This document shows positions 1 through 8,918 of a stretch of DNA of 64,000 nucleotides, one piece after another. A model generated the notes under the pieces. The model had not been told where the DNA came from. It ran no database searches and worked only from the letters and a program-made list of their open reading frames with translations. The DNA is from an uncultured Alphaproteobacteria bacterium (GTDB lineage: Bacteria > Pseudomonadota > Alphaproteobacteria > RF32 > CAG-239): assembly GCA_944393225.1 (NCBI GenBank), contig CALXZK010000008.1, positions 1 through 64,000 on the forward strand. Reading direction: 5' to 3'. How positions within the stretch are numbered: position 1 is the stretch's first letter; every line of letters starts with the position of its first letter. The position numbers were made by a program, and so were the translations under genes.

Positions 1-316
1 ATAAAACCGTCTGCGTATCCTCTTAAATCTCTTATTCACTTTTTCTTTATAACCGCACCGCTCTTCATCAGTTTTTTTCAACCGTGCCTCATCGCGGCGA
101 CAAACCGGTTTATATCCTCACATCTTGCGAAAGTCAATAACTTTTTTTTATTTTTTTTGACTTTTTTTGCACTTTTTTCTTAATCGATTGTTTTCGTTTA
201 TAAAAAAAATTAGATTTTCTGCGCATTTTGGAAAATTTAAGACATTTTCTTTTTTTTAACTTCTATATGCTATTTTATTATCAAAATGCATTTTTTAATT
301 TATAGGACATATTAAT
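1..316. other. AT-rich non-coding lead-in
   Basis: No gene is supported here. ATG codons on either strand run into stops within a few codons (for example the minus-strand ATG near 68 ends after ten codons). The second half is dominated by A and T runs. It presumably carries the promoter of the lipoprotein gene at 317; a TATTAT hexamer near 276 could be a -10 box but has no convincing -35 partner. Confidence 0.6.
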
Positions 317-739
317 ATGTTGAAAAACAGTATATTAGTAATTGCTTTGCTTATTTTTACAGCATGCGCCTCGGAAAAACCGCGAATCACCGCTATTGAT
401 GGCTCTGCGATTCCGCCCGCGTTTGCTCAATTTCCGGATATTCCTTTTCCTCAAGAATCGTATGTTGACTTAGATGAAACAAAAGCTCTGGGCAGCGGAG
501 AAAACTGGATTGGCTCTCTTGCATTTGATACTCCTTATAATGCAAGCAGCGTTTTTGACTTTTATATGTCTGAAATGCCTAAACTTAATTGGATTGAAGT
601 TGCAACGGTGCGCGCAAAATATAGTCAAATGACTTACGGACGCAACAATCGCGTTGTACAGATTTTAATCGAATCAACAGGTTCCGATTCTGCAAAAGTT
701 ACAATAACCGCAATACCGAATCAGAATACATATAAATAG
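317..739 (+). CDS. small lipoprotein of unknown function
   Basis: A 140-residue protein with a short hydrophobic signal ending in a lipobox-like FTAC around residues 14-17, so it is probably lipidated at that Cys and held in the envelope. The mature part holds a compact domain with FPDIPFPQ, GSGENWIGSLAF and YMSEMPKLNW, then ends in alternating beta-strand-like segments. That pattern resembles a small alphaproteobacterial lipoprotein domain in which a short peptide is compared with a noisy hydrophobic pattern, but I cannot name the family. The ATG has only a weak upstream purine run. The next gene starts 14 bases downstream, so the two are probably co-transcribed. Function is unknown; proximity to the VirB6 genes makes an envelope accessory role possible but unproven. 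Confidence 0.7.
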   Translation: MLKNSILVIALLIFTACASEKPRITAIDGSAIPPAFAQFPDIPFPQESYVDLDETKALGSGENWIGSLAFDTPYNASSVFDFYMSEMPKLNWIEVATVRAKYSQMTYGRNNRVVQILIESTGSDSAKVTITAIPNQNTYK

Positions 740-752
740 CAGAGTTTAAATT

Positions 753-1604
753 ATGAGATTTGATTTTTTTACATTTGGCGGTTCGCAACTTTGGGAAGAC
801 ATTTTCTTTTATCAGAAATGGCGGATCCAACGTCATTTCGAATCCAAGAAATGCAGACTTCTTGATCCTTGGGATATTCAGCGCCACAGCGGGTCTTTTG
901 AAGAATGTTCCAAAGCATTTTATAAGTATATTGAAATATACGAACTTCCAAGACAAAAAGGTCATATGATTGTGATGATTCATGGTTTGTTCGATTCTAA
1001 AAATATTTTCAAACCTCTTTGGCGTGCCGCCCTTGCTAATAAATTCTGCGCGGCTGCCGTTAATTATCCATCATCACAAAAATCTTTAGATGCTCACGTA
1101 TCTCAATTTGAAACTTTTCTGAACAATTTGGTTGATATTAATGAAGTGTCTTTTGTCACTAAAGGAATCGGCGCATTAATTTTGCGCGAACTTCTTAATC
1201 GCCGTAATATGGAATGGCAGAAAAAAATTAAAGTAAACCGCATTGTAGAAATTGCGCCACCGAATCAAGGCTCACGACTTTTTGCCAAATTAAGTCGATT
1301 CAAATTGGCTAATTTGGTTTTGGGTCCAATGCTGAAAGATGCTACCCCGAAAAAAGTGGCTTATCTTCCTGATATCGATAAATCTATTGAAACAGGAATT
1401 ATCAGCTGCGGAACTCCTATTGTAAATTTGATAGAACTTTTGCCAAATGATTATAAAAATAAGCTGCATGCTGAAAACGAAGCTTATTTTGAAGATGCAA
1501 AAGATTTTATCAAAGTAAAAAATTGGCATTTTAATCCGCTAAAAAATAAGCAAATTGTCAAAGATACAATTTGTTTTATTAAAAACGGATGTTTTAAAAA
1601 ATAA
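753..1604 (+). CDS. alpha/beta-hydrolase-like protein lacking the nucleophile Ser
   Basis: A 283-residue protein with landmarks of the lipase/PGAP1-like alpha/beta hydrolases: an oxyanion-type IHGLFDS near residue 75, an APPNQGS segment after the sixth strand as in lipase-like members, and a late His (KNWHFNPL) where the catalytic His is expected. The nucleophile elbow, normally T-H-S-x-G-G, reads T-K-G-I-G-A, so Ser is replaced by Gly and the preceding His by Lys. The protein is therefore likely a non-catalytic binding protein or uses another mechanism. There is no signal peptide, so it is predicted cytoplasmic. It starts 14 bases after the lipoprotein gene with a weak ribosome site. The fold assignment rests on motifs only. 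Confidence 0.65.
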   Translation: MRFDFFTFGGSQLWEDIFFYQKWRIQRHFESKKCRLLDPWDIQRHSGSFEECSKAFYKYIEIYELPRQKGHMIVMIHGLFDSKNIFKPLWRAALANKFCAAAVNYPSSQKSLDAHVSQFETFLNNLVDINEVSFVTKGIGALILRELLNRRNMEWQKKIKVNRIVEIAPPNQGSRLFAKLSRFKLANLVLGPMLKDATPKKVAYLPDIDKSIETGIISCGTPIVNLIELLPNDYKNKLHAENEAYFEDAKDFIKVKNWHFNPLKNKQIVKDTICFIKNGCFKK

Positions 1605-1668
1605 AGAAACTGTAACACTGTTGGGAACATTTTTGTGATAATATAAAATCAGAATAAGAAGGACGGAG

Positions 1669-1863
1669 ATGAAAACATATTTAATTAATATATTTATTCT
1701 GCTGTTAATATTGGCGGCTTATTATATTAATTTTTTTGATTGGTTTACAGGAAATCTCGCGCTTTTGTTCGCCGTGCTTCTTGTTATTATAATGTTGGCA
1801 ATTGGTTGGAAGATTATTGGAAACCCCTTTGCAGAGGACAAACATCATGATGAAGATAAATAA
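1669..1863 (+). CDS. small two-helix membrane protein
   Basis: A 64-residue protein with two hydrophobic segments (about residues 4-23 and 28-48) and a charged His/Asp/Lys tail, consistent with a small inner-membrane hairpin protein. The ATG follows a good ribosome site (AAGGACGGAG). Its last 17 bases overlap the start of the first VirB6-like gene, which suggests translational coupling and a link to the secretion system. No family is recognised. Position and size could suit a small T4SS accessory, but this is inference. Confidence 0.6.
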   Translation: MKTYLINIFILLLILAAYYINFFDWFTGNLALLFAVLLVIIMLAIGWKIIGNPFAEDKHHDEDK

Positions 1864-4045
1864 TATAATTAGAACGGCTGCCTTTATCTTTGCCATTGCG
1901 GTCATCGGAATGCCTACGTTTGCTTCTGCTCAGACGGCTGCGCCCGGAACATCTGACTCTTCTTCAAAACCCGCCAACGCTCAAGACTATTTGAATCAAG
2001 CACAAAAAAATGAAGCAAACAGAATCGAATCTTCCAAAGGTCAGGATTCCGGAGATAATTATGGTTTGGGTAGCGCTATCGGAAGCGCTGTCGGCGATTC
2101 TATGAAAGACGTTGCCGATACAGCTTCTGACGCTTGGAATGAAGCTAAAAAGGGTAATATTTTAGGTGCTTTGTGGGGTGCCGTAAAAACCGGTGCCAGC
2201 CTTTCTTTGGCGGGAATTCGTGCCAGCATAAATCTGTTTGGTAATTTAGATATGCTCGGACAAGATGTTTATGTTTATACAGACCCGTATACCGGTAAAG
2301 AGAAAAAATATGTTAAAACTTTATTTGGCGGTGCTGCGGCTACAGAAGGAAACTTAAAAGGTTGCCCGCCAATTCCAATTGCCGTTGCAGATGCATCTAG
2401 TTGTACCTTCTGTCCGTTATTTGCCGTTATTTATGGTGCGGCTCAAGAAATGACCGAGCTTTCATTTGCAAAATTGGCCAAACCTATTGCCATGGCTTTG
2501 TTGGTTGGCTATGCTCTTTATATTGCTTTTAAGGTTTTAGCTCAAGTCAGCTCTTTTACACGACAAGATGCACCCTCATTTATTAATGAGTTATTGGTGC
2601 AAACTTTTAAAGTTCTGCTAGCCTTCTTATTCCTACTGAACCCCAATCAAATATATTACTACTTTATTTCTCCTGTTTTAGGGGCAGGTTTGGAATTTGG
2701 TACGGCGATGCTCTTCCAAGCCTCTGATATGGCAAAACAATGTTTAAGTTTAAGTGTGGCAAACGATACGGCTCTCCTACCCGTTACACTATACGCAAAG
2801 TTAGATTGTTATATTCGTTCAATTCAAAATGAAATTGCCGTCACTCAAGCCGTTGGCTCTTCTTTGATGTGTGCAGGGCGTCACGCCGCTGCCGGTAAAA
2901 TTGCCGGTTTCTGGGATTTTAACATGGTATTTCAAGGCTTATTTATTTGGGCTTTTGCAATTATGCTTTCTTTAGCCTTTGCCTTTTACTTGGTGGATTC
3001 AATCGTTACTTTAGGCTTGGTCGGTGCTTTAATGCCTTTCTTGATTGCTTGTTGGCCATTTAAAATTACCAATAAGTACTCAAAAACCGGTCTTGATATG
3101 TTTCTTAATGTGTTCTTCACTTTTGTATTTATGGGTATTGTTGTCAGTATTAATACGCAACTTATCGGTCAAGCCATGAATGGAGGAACCGGGGCAACGG
3201 CATCTAGCAGCACTACTAGCGGCTCATCATCGACAGGATCTCCATCATCCGGCTCAAGTACGGGAGGTTCTTCTACCAGCGTTCCTTCGTCATCAACATC
3301 AGGTGGATTAGGTGCTTTGGCTGAAGCTCTCAGCGGTGATGATATTGATACCGTAAAACAAATGACTGACCTTGGCTTTGGTGGTTTCTTAATTTTGGTT
3401 TTCTGTTGCATCTTCGGATTTAAATTTTCTAACCAATCTTCTACCTTGGCAAACAAAATGGCTGGTGGTGCCGGTTTGGGTATTGCTCCCAATATTGGTG
3501 GTATGGCTGCAAGAGGTGCGAAAGATTTGGGTGCTAAGGCAACACAACCTGCACGCAAAGCTGTTGCCAATAAAGCAAATGAACTAACCGGAAAAGCCGG
3601 AAATGCCGTTGCTGCTAAACTCGGATTAGGCAAATTTGGCGGCAAAACCGGCGCTAATAAGGCTTCTTCCAACTCCGGCGACGGCGGCAAAGGCGGAAAT
3701 GGTGGTGGAAACGGTAGCACTCAAAATCGTCAATCTCCGACAGGAGCCGGCAATAATAGAAATAATTTGCACGGAGAAAGAAACCCCGGAGGAGGAAACG
3801 ATAGCTCAGGAGCCAATGGTGGCGACAGTGGCAGCGGAGATACACAAACACAATCTTCCGGTCCGACCGGAGCCGGCGATAACGGAGGCGGCGCTGCAGA
3901 TAATGGTAGAAACGGCGGCGGCAATGGCGGCGATACCGGTGGTAATGGTAGAAACGACAGCGGCAATGGCAACGGTGCCGGTGGTAATGGTAGAAACGAC
4001 AGCGGCAATGGTAGCGGCGCCGGTGGTGCTGGCGGTAATAGTTAG
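1847..4045 (+). CDS. virB6: VirB6-like T4SS membrane protein, copy 1
   Basis: A 732-residue polytopic protein. An N-terminal signal peptide ending ASAQ is followed by a soluble stretch, then a CTFCPLF motif and a cluster of five or more membrane helices (about residues 180-450) containing FYLVDS and CWPFK. These landmarks recur in the next three genes, defining a paralogue family that matches VirB6/TrbL inner-membrane channel proteins in topology. After a Ser/Gly/Thr-rich loop and another helix comes a hydrophilic tail ending in roughly 100 residues of Gly/Asn/Ser repeats (GGNGRNDSGNG). I place the start at 1847, where GAGG precedes ATG ATG at correct spacing and opens the signal peptide; an upstream GTG would hide it. 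VirB6 forms part of the inner-membrane translocation platform. Confidence 0.72.
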   Translation: MMKINNIIRTAAFIFAIAVIGMPTFASAQTAAPGTSDSSSKPANAQDYLNQAQKNEANRIESSKGQDSGDNYGLGSAIGSAVGDSMKDVADTASDAWNEAKKGNILGALWGAVKTGASLSLAGIRASINLFGNLDMLGQDVYVYTDPYTGKEKKYVKTLFGGAAATEGNLKGCPPIPIAVADASSCTFCPLFAVIYGAAQEMTELSFAKLAKPIAMALLVGYALYIAFKVLAQVSSFTRQDAPSFINELLVQTFKVLLAFLFLLNPNQIYYYFISPVLGAGLEFGTAMLFQASDMAKQCLSLSVANDTALLPVTLYAKLDCYIRSIQNEIAVTQAVGSSLMCAGRHAAAGKIAGFWDFNMVFQGLFIWAFAIMLSLAFAFYLVDSIVTLGLVGALMPFLIACWPFKITNKYSKTGLDMFLNVFFTFVFMGIVVSINTQLIGQAMNGGTGATASSSTTSGSSSTGSPSSGSSTGGSSTSVPSSSTSGGLGALAEALSGDDIDTVKQMTDLGFGGFLILVFCCIFGFKFSNQSSTLANKMAGGAGLGIAPNIGGMAARGAKDLGAKATQPARKAVANKANELTGKAGNAVAAKLGLGKFGGKTGANKASSNSGDGGKGGNGGGNGSTQNRQSPTGAGNNRNNLHGERNPGGGNDSSGANGGDSGSGDTQTQSSGPTGAGDNGGGAADNGRNGGGNGGDTGGNGRNDSGNGNGAGGNGRNDSGNGSGAGGAGGNS

Positions 4046-4064
4046 GCTAAAATAGGTAAATAAA

Positions 4065-5441
4065 ATGGTTAAGAAGGTAAACATACTCAGATTTTTAGCA
4101 ATGCTGCTTCTTTTGGTTGCGGTAACGTTTACCTTGTCCGGTTGTTCAAAAGAAGGAACGAATCCTGAAGGCACGAATTCGGAACAAATTGCAAAAGAAC
4201 ACCGCGATTGTTGGCAAAAATCCATGCTTACCGTTTTGTATGATACCATGGGATCTGTTTCTATGGGAATGTACACCAAAATCACAAACGGGGCTTTAAC
4301 ATTAATGTTGGTGGCTTTTGCCGTTTGGTTTGCTTTCCGTCTTTTGAAATTTGTCAGCTCGTTTAAAGATGTTAGTGGTGAAAGTGCTCAAATGTGGAAC
4401 GAGGTTCTGCAAAAACTTCTTATATGTTTTATATGTGGTTGGCTTGCTTCTTCCGTTGATGGTTTGCTTTGGGTTCTTAATATGATTATCTTTCCGATTT
4501 ATAATGCTTTTCTTGAGTTTGGAAGCAAAGTTCTGGAAGCGACATCTTCAGCCGACTCTGCCGGAAACAATACCGTGACTGTTTTCGGAGAAACGATTAC
4601 TGCCGGATACAATGTTGTTTGTCGCGCTAATGGTACCATGCAAGCATCTTTATCCGGTTTTCCGACAGCTCCGCGAGAAATGATGGAATGTATGATTTGT
4701 TCCGTTAATGAAAGATTGACTTTGGGTAATGCTTTGGCTTTTGAAGTTATGAAAATGCCCGGTTTTATGGCAACCGTGGTCGGTCTGCTGATTTTGGTAT
4801 CTTTTACCGTAATTAAATTAGGCTTTGTATTTTACCTTGTTGATACGATTTTTAAATTTACACTCATGGTGGTTATGTTGCCTATTTTGGTTATGTCGTA
4901 TGCTTTTAAGCAAACAAAAGATTGGGCCGTGAAAGGTTTTAAATCAATTTTGAACTCGGCTGCTTTTATGATGATGATCGCAATTTTAATTTCCATGGCT
5001 TTGCTTGCCGTTATGCAAATTTTGCAAGATCACCCCGAGACATTTAATCCGCAAGGAAATCAGTTGGAAACATTTAAAGAATTAAATCCGGCTATTTTAT
5101 CTTTGCTCCTTATTGCTTTCTTGATTAAAAACACCCTCTCCGTTGCTCAAAAGATGGTTTCTTCCATTATCGGCGGTGAAGCGGTTAAAGCAAACTTCCA
5201 GAGAAAATTGGCTGCTCTGGTTAAAATGGTCGGCAAAGGAATTTTGGCTTGGTTAACGGCCGGTGCTTCTAAAGGTTTGGAAGCCGTTAAGAAAATTGAA
5301 AAAGTACAAAAGGGTATTGAGAAGGCTAAAAAGAGCCATGTTGGAAAAGCTGCTATTGCAGTACACAATAAGTATAAAAGCGCTAAAGATAAATATACCG
5401 AAATTCAGCGGAAGATTGATACTTTGGCAGGAAGACGTTAG
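4065..5441 (+). CDS. virB6: VirB6-like T4SS membrane protein, copy 2 (lipoprotein-type signal)
   Basis: A 458-residue, compact member of the same paralogue set. It begins with a hydrophobic segment and a lipobox LSGC, so the N-terminus may be lipidated, which is unusual for VirB6. It keeps the shared landmarks: an early Cys (HRDCWQ), a helix followed by LKFVSSF, a second Cys pair (CMICS), FYLVDT, and MLPILVMSYAFKQTK. The C-terminal third is a basic, Lys-rich, probably cytoplasmic helix (KKIEKVQKGIEKAKK). It lies 19 bases after copy 1 and 9 before copy 3, so it is one operon. It is the smallest copy and may be closest to the ancestral VirB6 size. Confidence 0.7.
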   Translation: MVKKVNILRFLAMLLLLVAVTFTLSGCSKEGTNPEGTNSEQIAKEHRDCWQKSMLTVLYDTMGSVSMGMYTKITNGALTLMLVAFAVWFAFRLLKFVSSFKDVSGESAQMWNEVLQKLLICFICGWLASSVDGLLWVLNMIIFPIYNAFLEFGSKVLEATSSADSAGNNTVTVFGETITAGYNVVCRANGTMQASLSGFPTAPREMMECMICSVNERLTLGNALAFEVMKMPGFMATVVGLLILVSFTVIKLGFVFYLVDTIFKFTLMVVMLPILVMSYAFKQTKDWAVKGFKSILNSAAFMMMIAILISMALLAVMQILQDHPETFNPQGNQLETFKELNPAILSLLLIAFLIKNTLSVAQKMVSSIIGGEAVKANFQRKLAALVKMVGKGILAWLTAGASKGLEAVKKIEKVQKGIEKAKKSHVGKAAIAVHNKYKSAKDKYTEIQRKIDTLAGRR

Positions 5442-5450
5442 GAATGTGTG

Positions 5451-8400
5451 ATGAGTAAAAAGTTTGACATAAAACTTTCTCTGTTTCCTCACCAATATTT
5501 AGGAATATTGGCGCTCTTGCTTTTGTTTGCCGTTGTTTTGTTCCCTTCTCTCTCATTTGCGCAAGAAGGATATAATGTTAGTAACGGTTACGCTTGCCCC
5601 GGAATGAACGTATTGAAAGAGCGTTATCAAGGAGATTGCTTCCCTTGCCAAATTGTTAATGTACTGCTGGCTTCATTCATGCGTGCCGCAAGCAAAGTTT
5701 ATGATGTTTCCAGAGAAGCCGGTAATAAATTGCTCTTTATCGGTAGTGCTATTTGGCTTGCTTTTTGGGCTCTTAGAAAACTCTCTTCTTTGGCAAGTGT
5801 TGAACCTTCTTCCATGACAAACGAGCTCATTATTTTCTTTGGCAAAGTTTTAGTAGCTTATTGCTTTATCAATGCCGGAATTGGAACATTGGTCAGTTAT
5901 GCCATTAATCCGATTTTGGGAGCCGGTGCCGAATTTGGTTCTGCTCTACTTCTTGAAACCGATGGAATCGATATAGCTTCAACACCTAAAGCCGAGAACC
6001 AATATAGCGGACCAACCGATATTGTTTCAAAATCCGTTATGGATAAAATATTAAAACTATCGGAAGGTGTTAGTAATGAAGTGGCAACCAACTTTGTTAT
6101 CGGTAGCGGATTGACCTGTTTCTCTATTCAAAATGGACTACATATTTATTTTCCGGCAGTTATTGATATTCATATTCCGGATATTTGGCTATGGTTGTGT
6201 GGTGCGGCCATTTGGTGTGTCGGATTTATGTTGGTACTTTCCGTTTGTTACTATTTGATTGATATTCCTTTCAAAATTGGTTTTGCAATTATTGCTTTAC
6301 CGGTGGTCATCGGTTTATGGCCCTTTAAGGTTACGGCAGGAAAGCTTAAATCTATTGTCGGCATTGCACTTAATGCTGCCTTTACCTTCCTATTTTTAGC
6401 CTTGTCATCATCCTATGCTATTCGTTTAATCAGCCAAGCTTTTTCTGCTGAAGGCAATTTGGAAATAGAAGGACAAACATATTCCGGAAAAGAAGCTTTA
6501 TTTAAGGCTTTTGAAGTTGATAACGTGGAGTTTGTTCAATCTCTGTTTGACTTTACAGGACCCGCATTTTTAATCATTTTGTTCTGTTATATTTACGCAA
6601 TTAAAATGATTTCAGAAATTACCAATGACTATCCGGGCAAGTTTGATACAGGTATGACCAGTGCGGCAGGCTCACCGATGCACCATATGGCTACGGCTGC
6701 CACCATGTGGGCTACCGGTAAAATTTCGGCTCCATTTAAAACCGGTGCAAGTATCATTGCTCACCAAGCCGGAAAAGCAGCAACAACCGTCACAAAAGCC
6801 GCTGCCAATGTTGGTATTGGCGCTGCCGGCGCTGCTCTGGGCGCTCATAATAAATTTGTCGGTAAAGCCATTAATAAAGCCACCTCCGGCTGGGTTAAAA
6901 AGCAACAAAACCTTAAAGCTGCCGCTGATAGTTTGGATAAATATAACTCTATGCATGCCGACACCGGTATCGGCACAAAACTTCAAGGAAAACTTGGAAA
7001 AGTCGGTGCAAATATCGGCTTAGGTTTGGCTAACACAGTTAATCGTCTTGGAAAATCTTTGGAAAACAGCTCCGATACACTTATGAATCCGGCTAAAAAT
7101 ACCATAGACAGAGTTACTTCTGCCACTGTATCGGGTTGGAGCGAAATTAAAGGTGCCGGTCAGGAATTGGGCGGTGCTTTGAAAGAAACGGTTGCCTCCG
7201 TAACTCCTAACAAATTAACAGAAAAAATGCAGCAATCAACCCGATTTGCTAAAATCGGAAATGCTTTAGCCGAAACAAAAAGCACAATGCAAGCCCAAGC
7301 TCACCAAGATTTTGATAACTCCATTAAAAAGTTCGGCGATGCTACCGGCACCGTCGGTCAAAGTATTTCTAATACCAAATCAAAATTGGTAACGGCTTAT
7401 TCTTCTCTGCGTAACGGTGTTTCCAGTGTTCGTTCGGGTGAAGTCGGCGATAGATTGCTCAATATGACCTCTAAGGGCATAAAATATGTAACAAGCGGGG
7501 AAATTTATACCGATGCCAAAGATGCTACAAAAGCATATTTTTCCGAGGTTCACAGAAAGACAGCTCAAGATATTCAGCGCAGTAAAGAAAACACCATGCA
7601 TTGGAGCGATGTCGGTCAAAACTTTAAGCAAAACATTCATATGGCCGGAGCTGATTTGAGTGAAGCAAAGCAAAGCTTTTTACACGGCAACATGAAAAGA
7701 AATTGGAATGCACTTAAAGAAGATATTTCTACATTTAAGGATAATGTATCAACAGATACCGGCATTCAAAATAAATATGGCGCAGCGGCTGTCACTTTAT
7801 CCGGAATCGGGCTTGGTATTGCTGCGGCACGCCACTTGGGCAATAGCTTAAAAGAAGGCGGAGATTATATTGCTGATGCTAAAGCTGATGATCTTATGAG
7901 CGCTGTCGGAAAAGGTGTTGTTCGTCCATCTATTGCTTTGGGTATGACACTTGTTGATACAACCAGAAATACAATCAACAGTGCATATAATCTAACCGAA
8001 GGAACGTTATTAACCGGTATTGGTGTAGCGCAAACCATTTTGGCTCCGGTCGGAAATCTCACTCGTTCTACTATGAATATCGGTGCTGCTATCGGAGATA
8101 CCGGACTTGCCTTCGCTGCCGCCGGAGGTAGTGTTGTCGGTATGGCGGTAACACGCTTAAATACAGGATACCAATACACAAAATATATCACACGACCTGT
8201 CGTCGATGCCGTCGGATTACCTTTCAGAGGTGCCGGCAAAGCTCTTGGATTTGCAGCTAAAACCGTTGATAACACACTGTATGGCGGATACAGAGCCGTG
8301 GCTTCCGTTGGCTTGGGTGTTGCTCAAGGCGCTAATGTCCTTGGTCAAGGGGCTAATGTTTTGTACCACGGGGTTAAAGACAGAACCATCGCCGGACAAG

Positions 8401-8864
8401 CTATTGCCAAAACTCTTAAATCCGGAAGTAAAACTCTTAAAGTTGCGGCTAAAACTCTTAAACTCGGCAGAAACATCATTTTGGCTGCTGCCGGTGAAGA
8501 TATTCGCGGTCCGAAGAAAGAAAATGAAGCCGAGCGCCGAGAAAAGAATAAACGGTATCTGGAGGAACGTAAGCGTCGCAAACAAGAAGAAGCTAGAAGA
8601 AAACAAGAAGAACAACGTCGCCGTGAAAGAGAAGAACGTCAACGCGAAGAAGAGGAGTTGTGGAGGCTTTATGAAGAAAGAAATCGCGCCGAAGAAAACC
8701 GCGAGCAAACACCTTTCAAACCGCACAAGCCAACAGATCCACGTCCTACAGACAGACCTGTTTCCGATACCAGAAAACCTCGTTCCGATTCCAGAGAGAA
8801 CCGAAATGACGATACCCGCAGAGACAGACAAAATAATAATCCTCCAGACGGGAATAAGAAATAA
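5451..8864 (+). CDS. virB6: VirB6-like T4SS membrane protein, copy 3, with long tail
   Basis: A 1137-residue protein. A signal/anchor segment ends SFAQ, then come GDCFPC, helices with LRKLSSL, GSGLTCFS, YYLIDIPFK and GLWPFKVT, the family pattern. After the last helix (near residue 390) lies a tail of about 740 residues that is Ala/Gly/Lys-rich with long amphipathic, repeat-like stretches. It finishes in a highly charged helix (about 1030-1080, KRRKQEEARRKQEEQRRRE) and a Pro/Arg/Asp-rich end. Extended VirB6 tails are known from Rickettsiales. I choose ATG 5451 (AGGA seven bases upstream) over the in-frame GTG at 5448. Tail function is unknown. Confidence 0.7.
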   Translation: MSKKFDIKLSLFPHQYLGILALLLLFAVVLFPSLSFAQEGYNVSNGYACPGMNVLKERYQGDCFPCQIVNVLLASFMRAASKVYDVSREAGNKLLFIGSAIWLAFWALRKLSSLASVEPSSMTNELIIFFGKVLVAYCFINAGIGTLVSYAINPILGAGAEFGSALLLETDGIDIASTPKAENQYSGPTDIVSKSVMDKILKLSEGVSNEVATNFVIGSGLTCFSIQNGLHIYFPAVIDIHIPDIWLWLCGAAIWCVGFMLVLSVCYYLIDIPFKIGFAIIALPVVIGLWPFKVTAGKLKSIVGIALNAAFTFLFLALSSSYAIRLISQAFSAEGNLEIEGQTYSGKEALFKAFEVDNVEFVQSLFDFTGPAFLIILFCYIYAIKMISEITNDYPGKFDTGMTSAAGSPMHHMATAATMWATGKISAPFKTGASIIAHQAGKAATTVTKAAANVGIGAAGAALGAHNKFVGKAINKATSGWVKKQQNLKAAADSLDKYNSMHADTGIGTKLQGKLGKVGANIGLGLANTVNRLGKSLENSSDTLMNPAKNTIDRVTSATVSGWSEIKGAGQELGGALKETVASVTPNKLTEKMQQSTRFAKIGNALAETKSTMQAQAHQDFDNSIKKFGDATGTVGQSISNTKSKLVTAYSSLRNGVSSVRSGEVGDRLLNMTSKGIKYVTSGEIYTDAKDATKAYFSEVHRKTAQDIQRSKENTMHWSDVGQNFKQNIHMAGADLSEAKQSFLHGNMKRNWNALKEDISTFKDNVSTDTGIQNKYGAAAVTLSGIGLGIAAARHLGNSLKEGGDYIADAKADDLMSAVGKGVVRPSIALGMTLVDTTRNTINSAYNLTEGTLLTGIGVAQTILAPVGNLTRSTMNIGAAIGDTGLAFAAAGGSVVGMAVTRLNTGYQYTKYITRPVVDAVGLPFRGAGKALGFAAKTVDNTLYGGYRAVASVGLGVAQGANVLGQGANVLYHGVKDRTIAGQAIAKTLKSGSKTLKVAAKTLKLGRNIILAAAGEDIRGPKKENEAERREKNKRYLEERKRRKQEEARRKQEEQRRREREERQREEEELWRLYEERNRAEENREQTPFKPHKPTDPRPTDRPVSDTRKPRSDSRENRNDDTRRDRQNNNPPDGNKK

Positions 8865-8918
8865 AAGGAATTAACCAATTTTTATAAAAACGATTTTATA
8901 AAAAAGGTGAGAAGAAAA

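Noticed and set aside
3169-4008. Long antisense reading frames opposite the Gly/Asn-rich VirB6 tail
   Set aside because: They are Pro/Leu/Ser-rich mirror images of the repeats, without ribosome sites.
8877-8905. A/T-rich inverted repeat before the fourth VirB6 gene considered as a terminator
   Set aside because: The stem is almost only A-T and there is no G-C core; the genes appear to be one operon.
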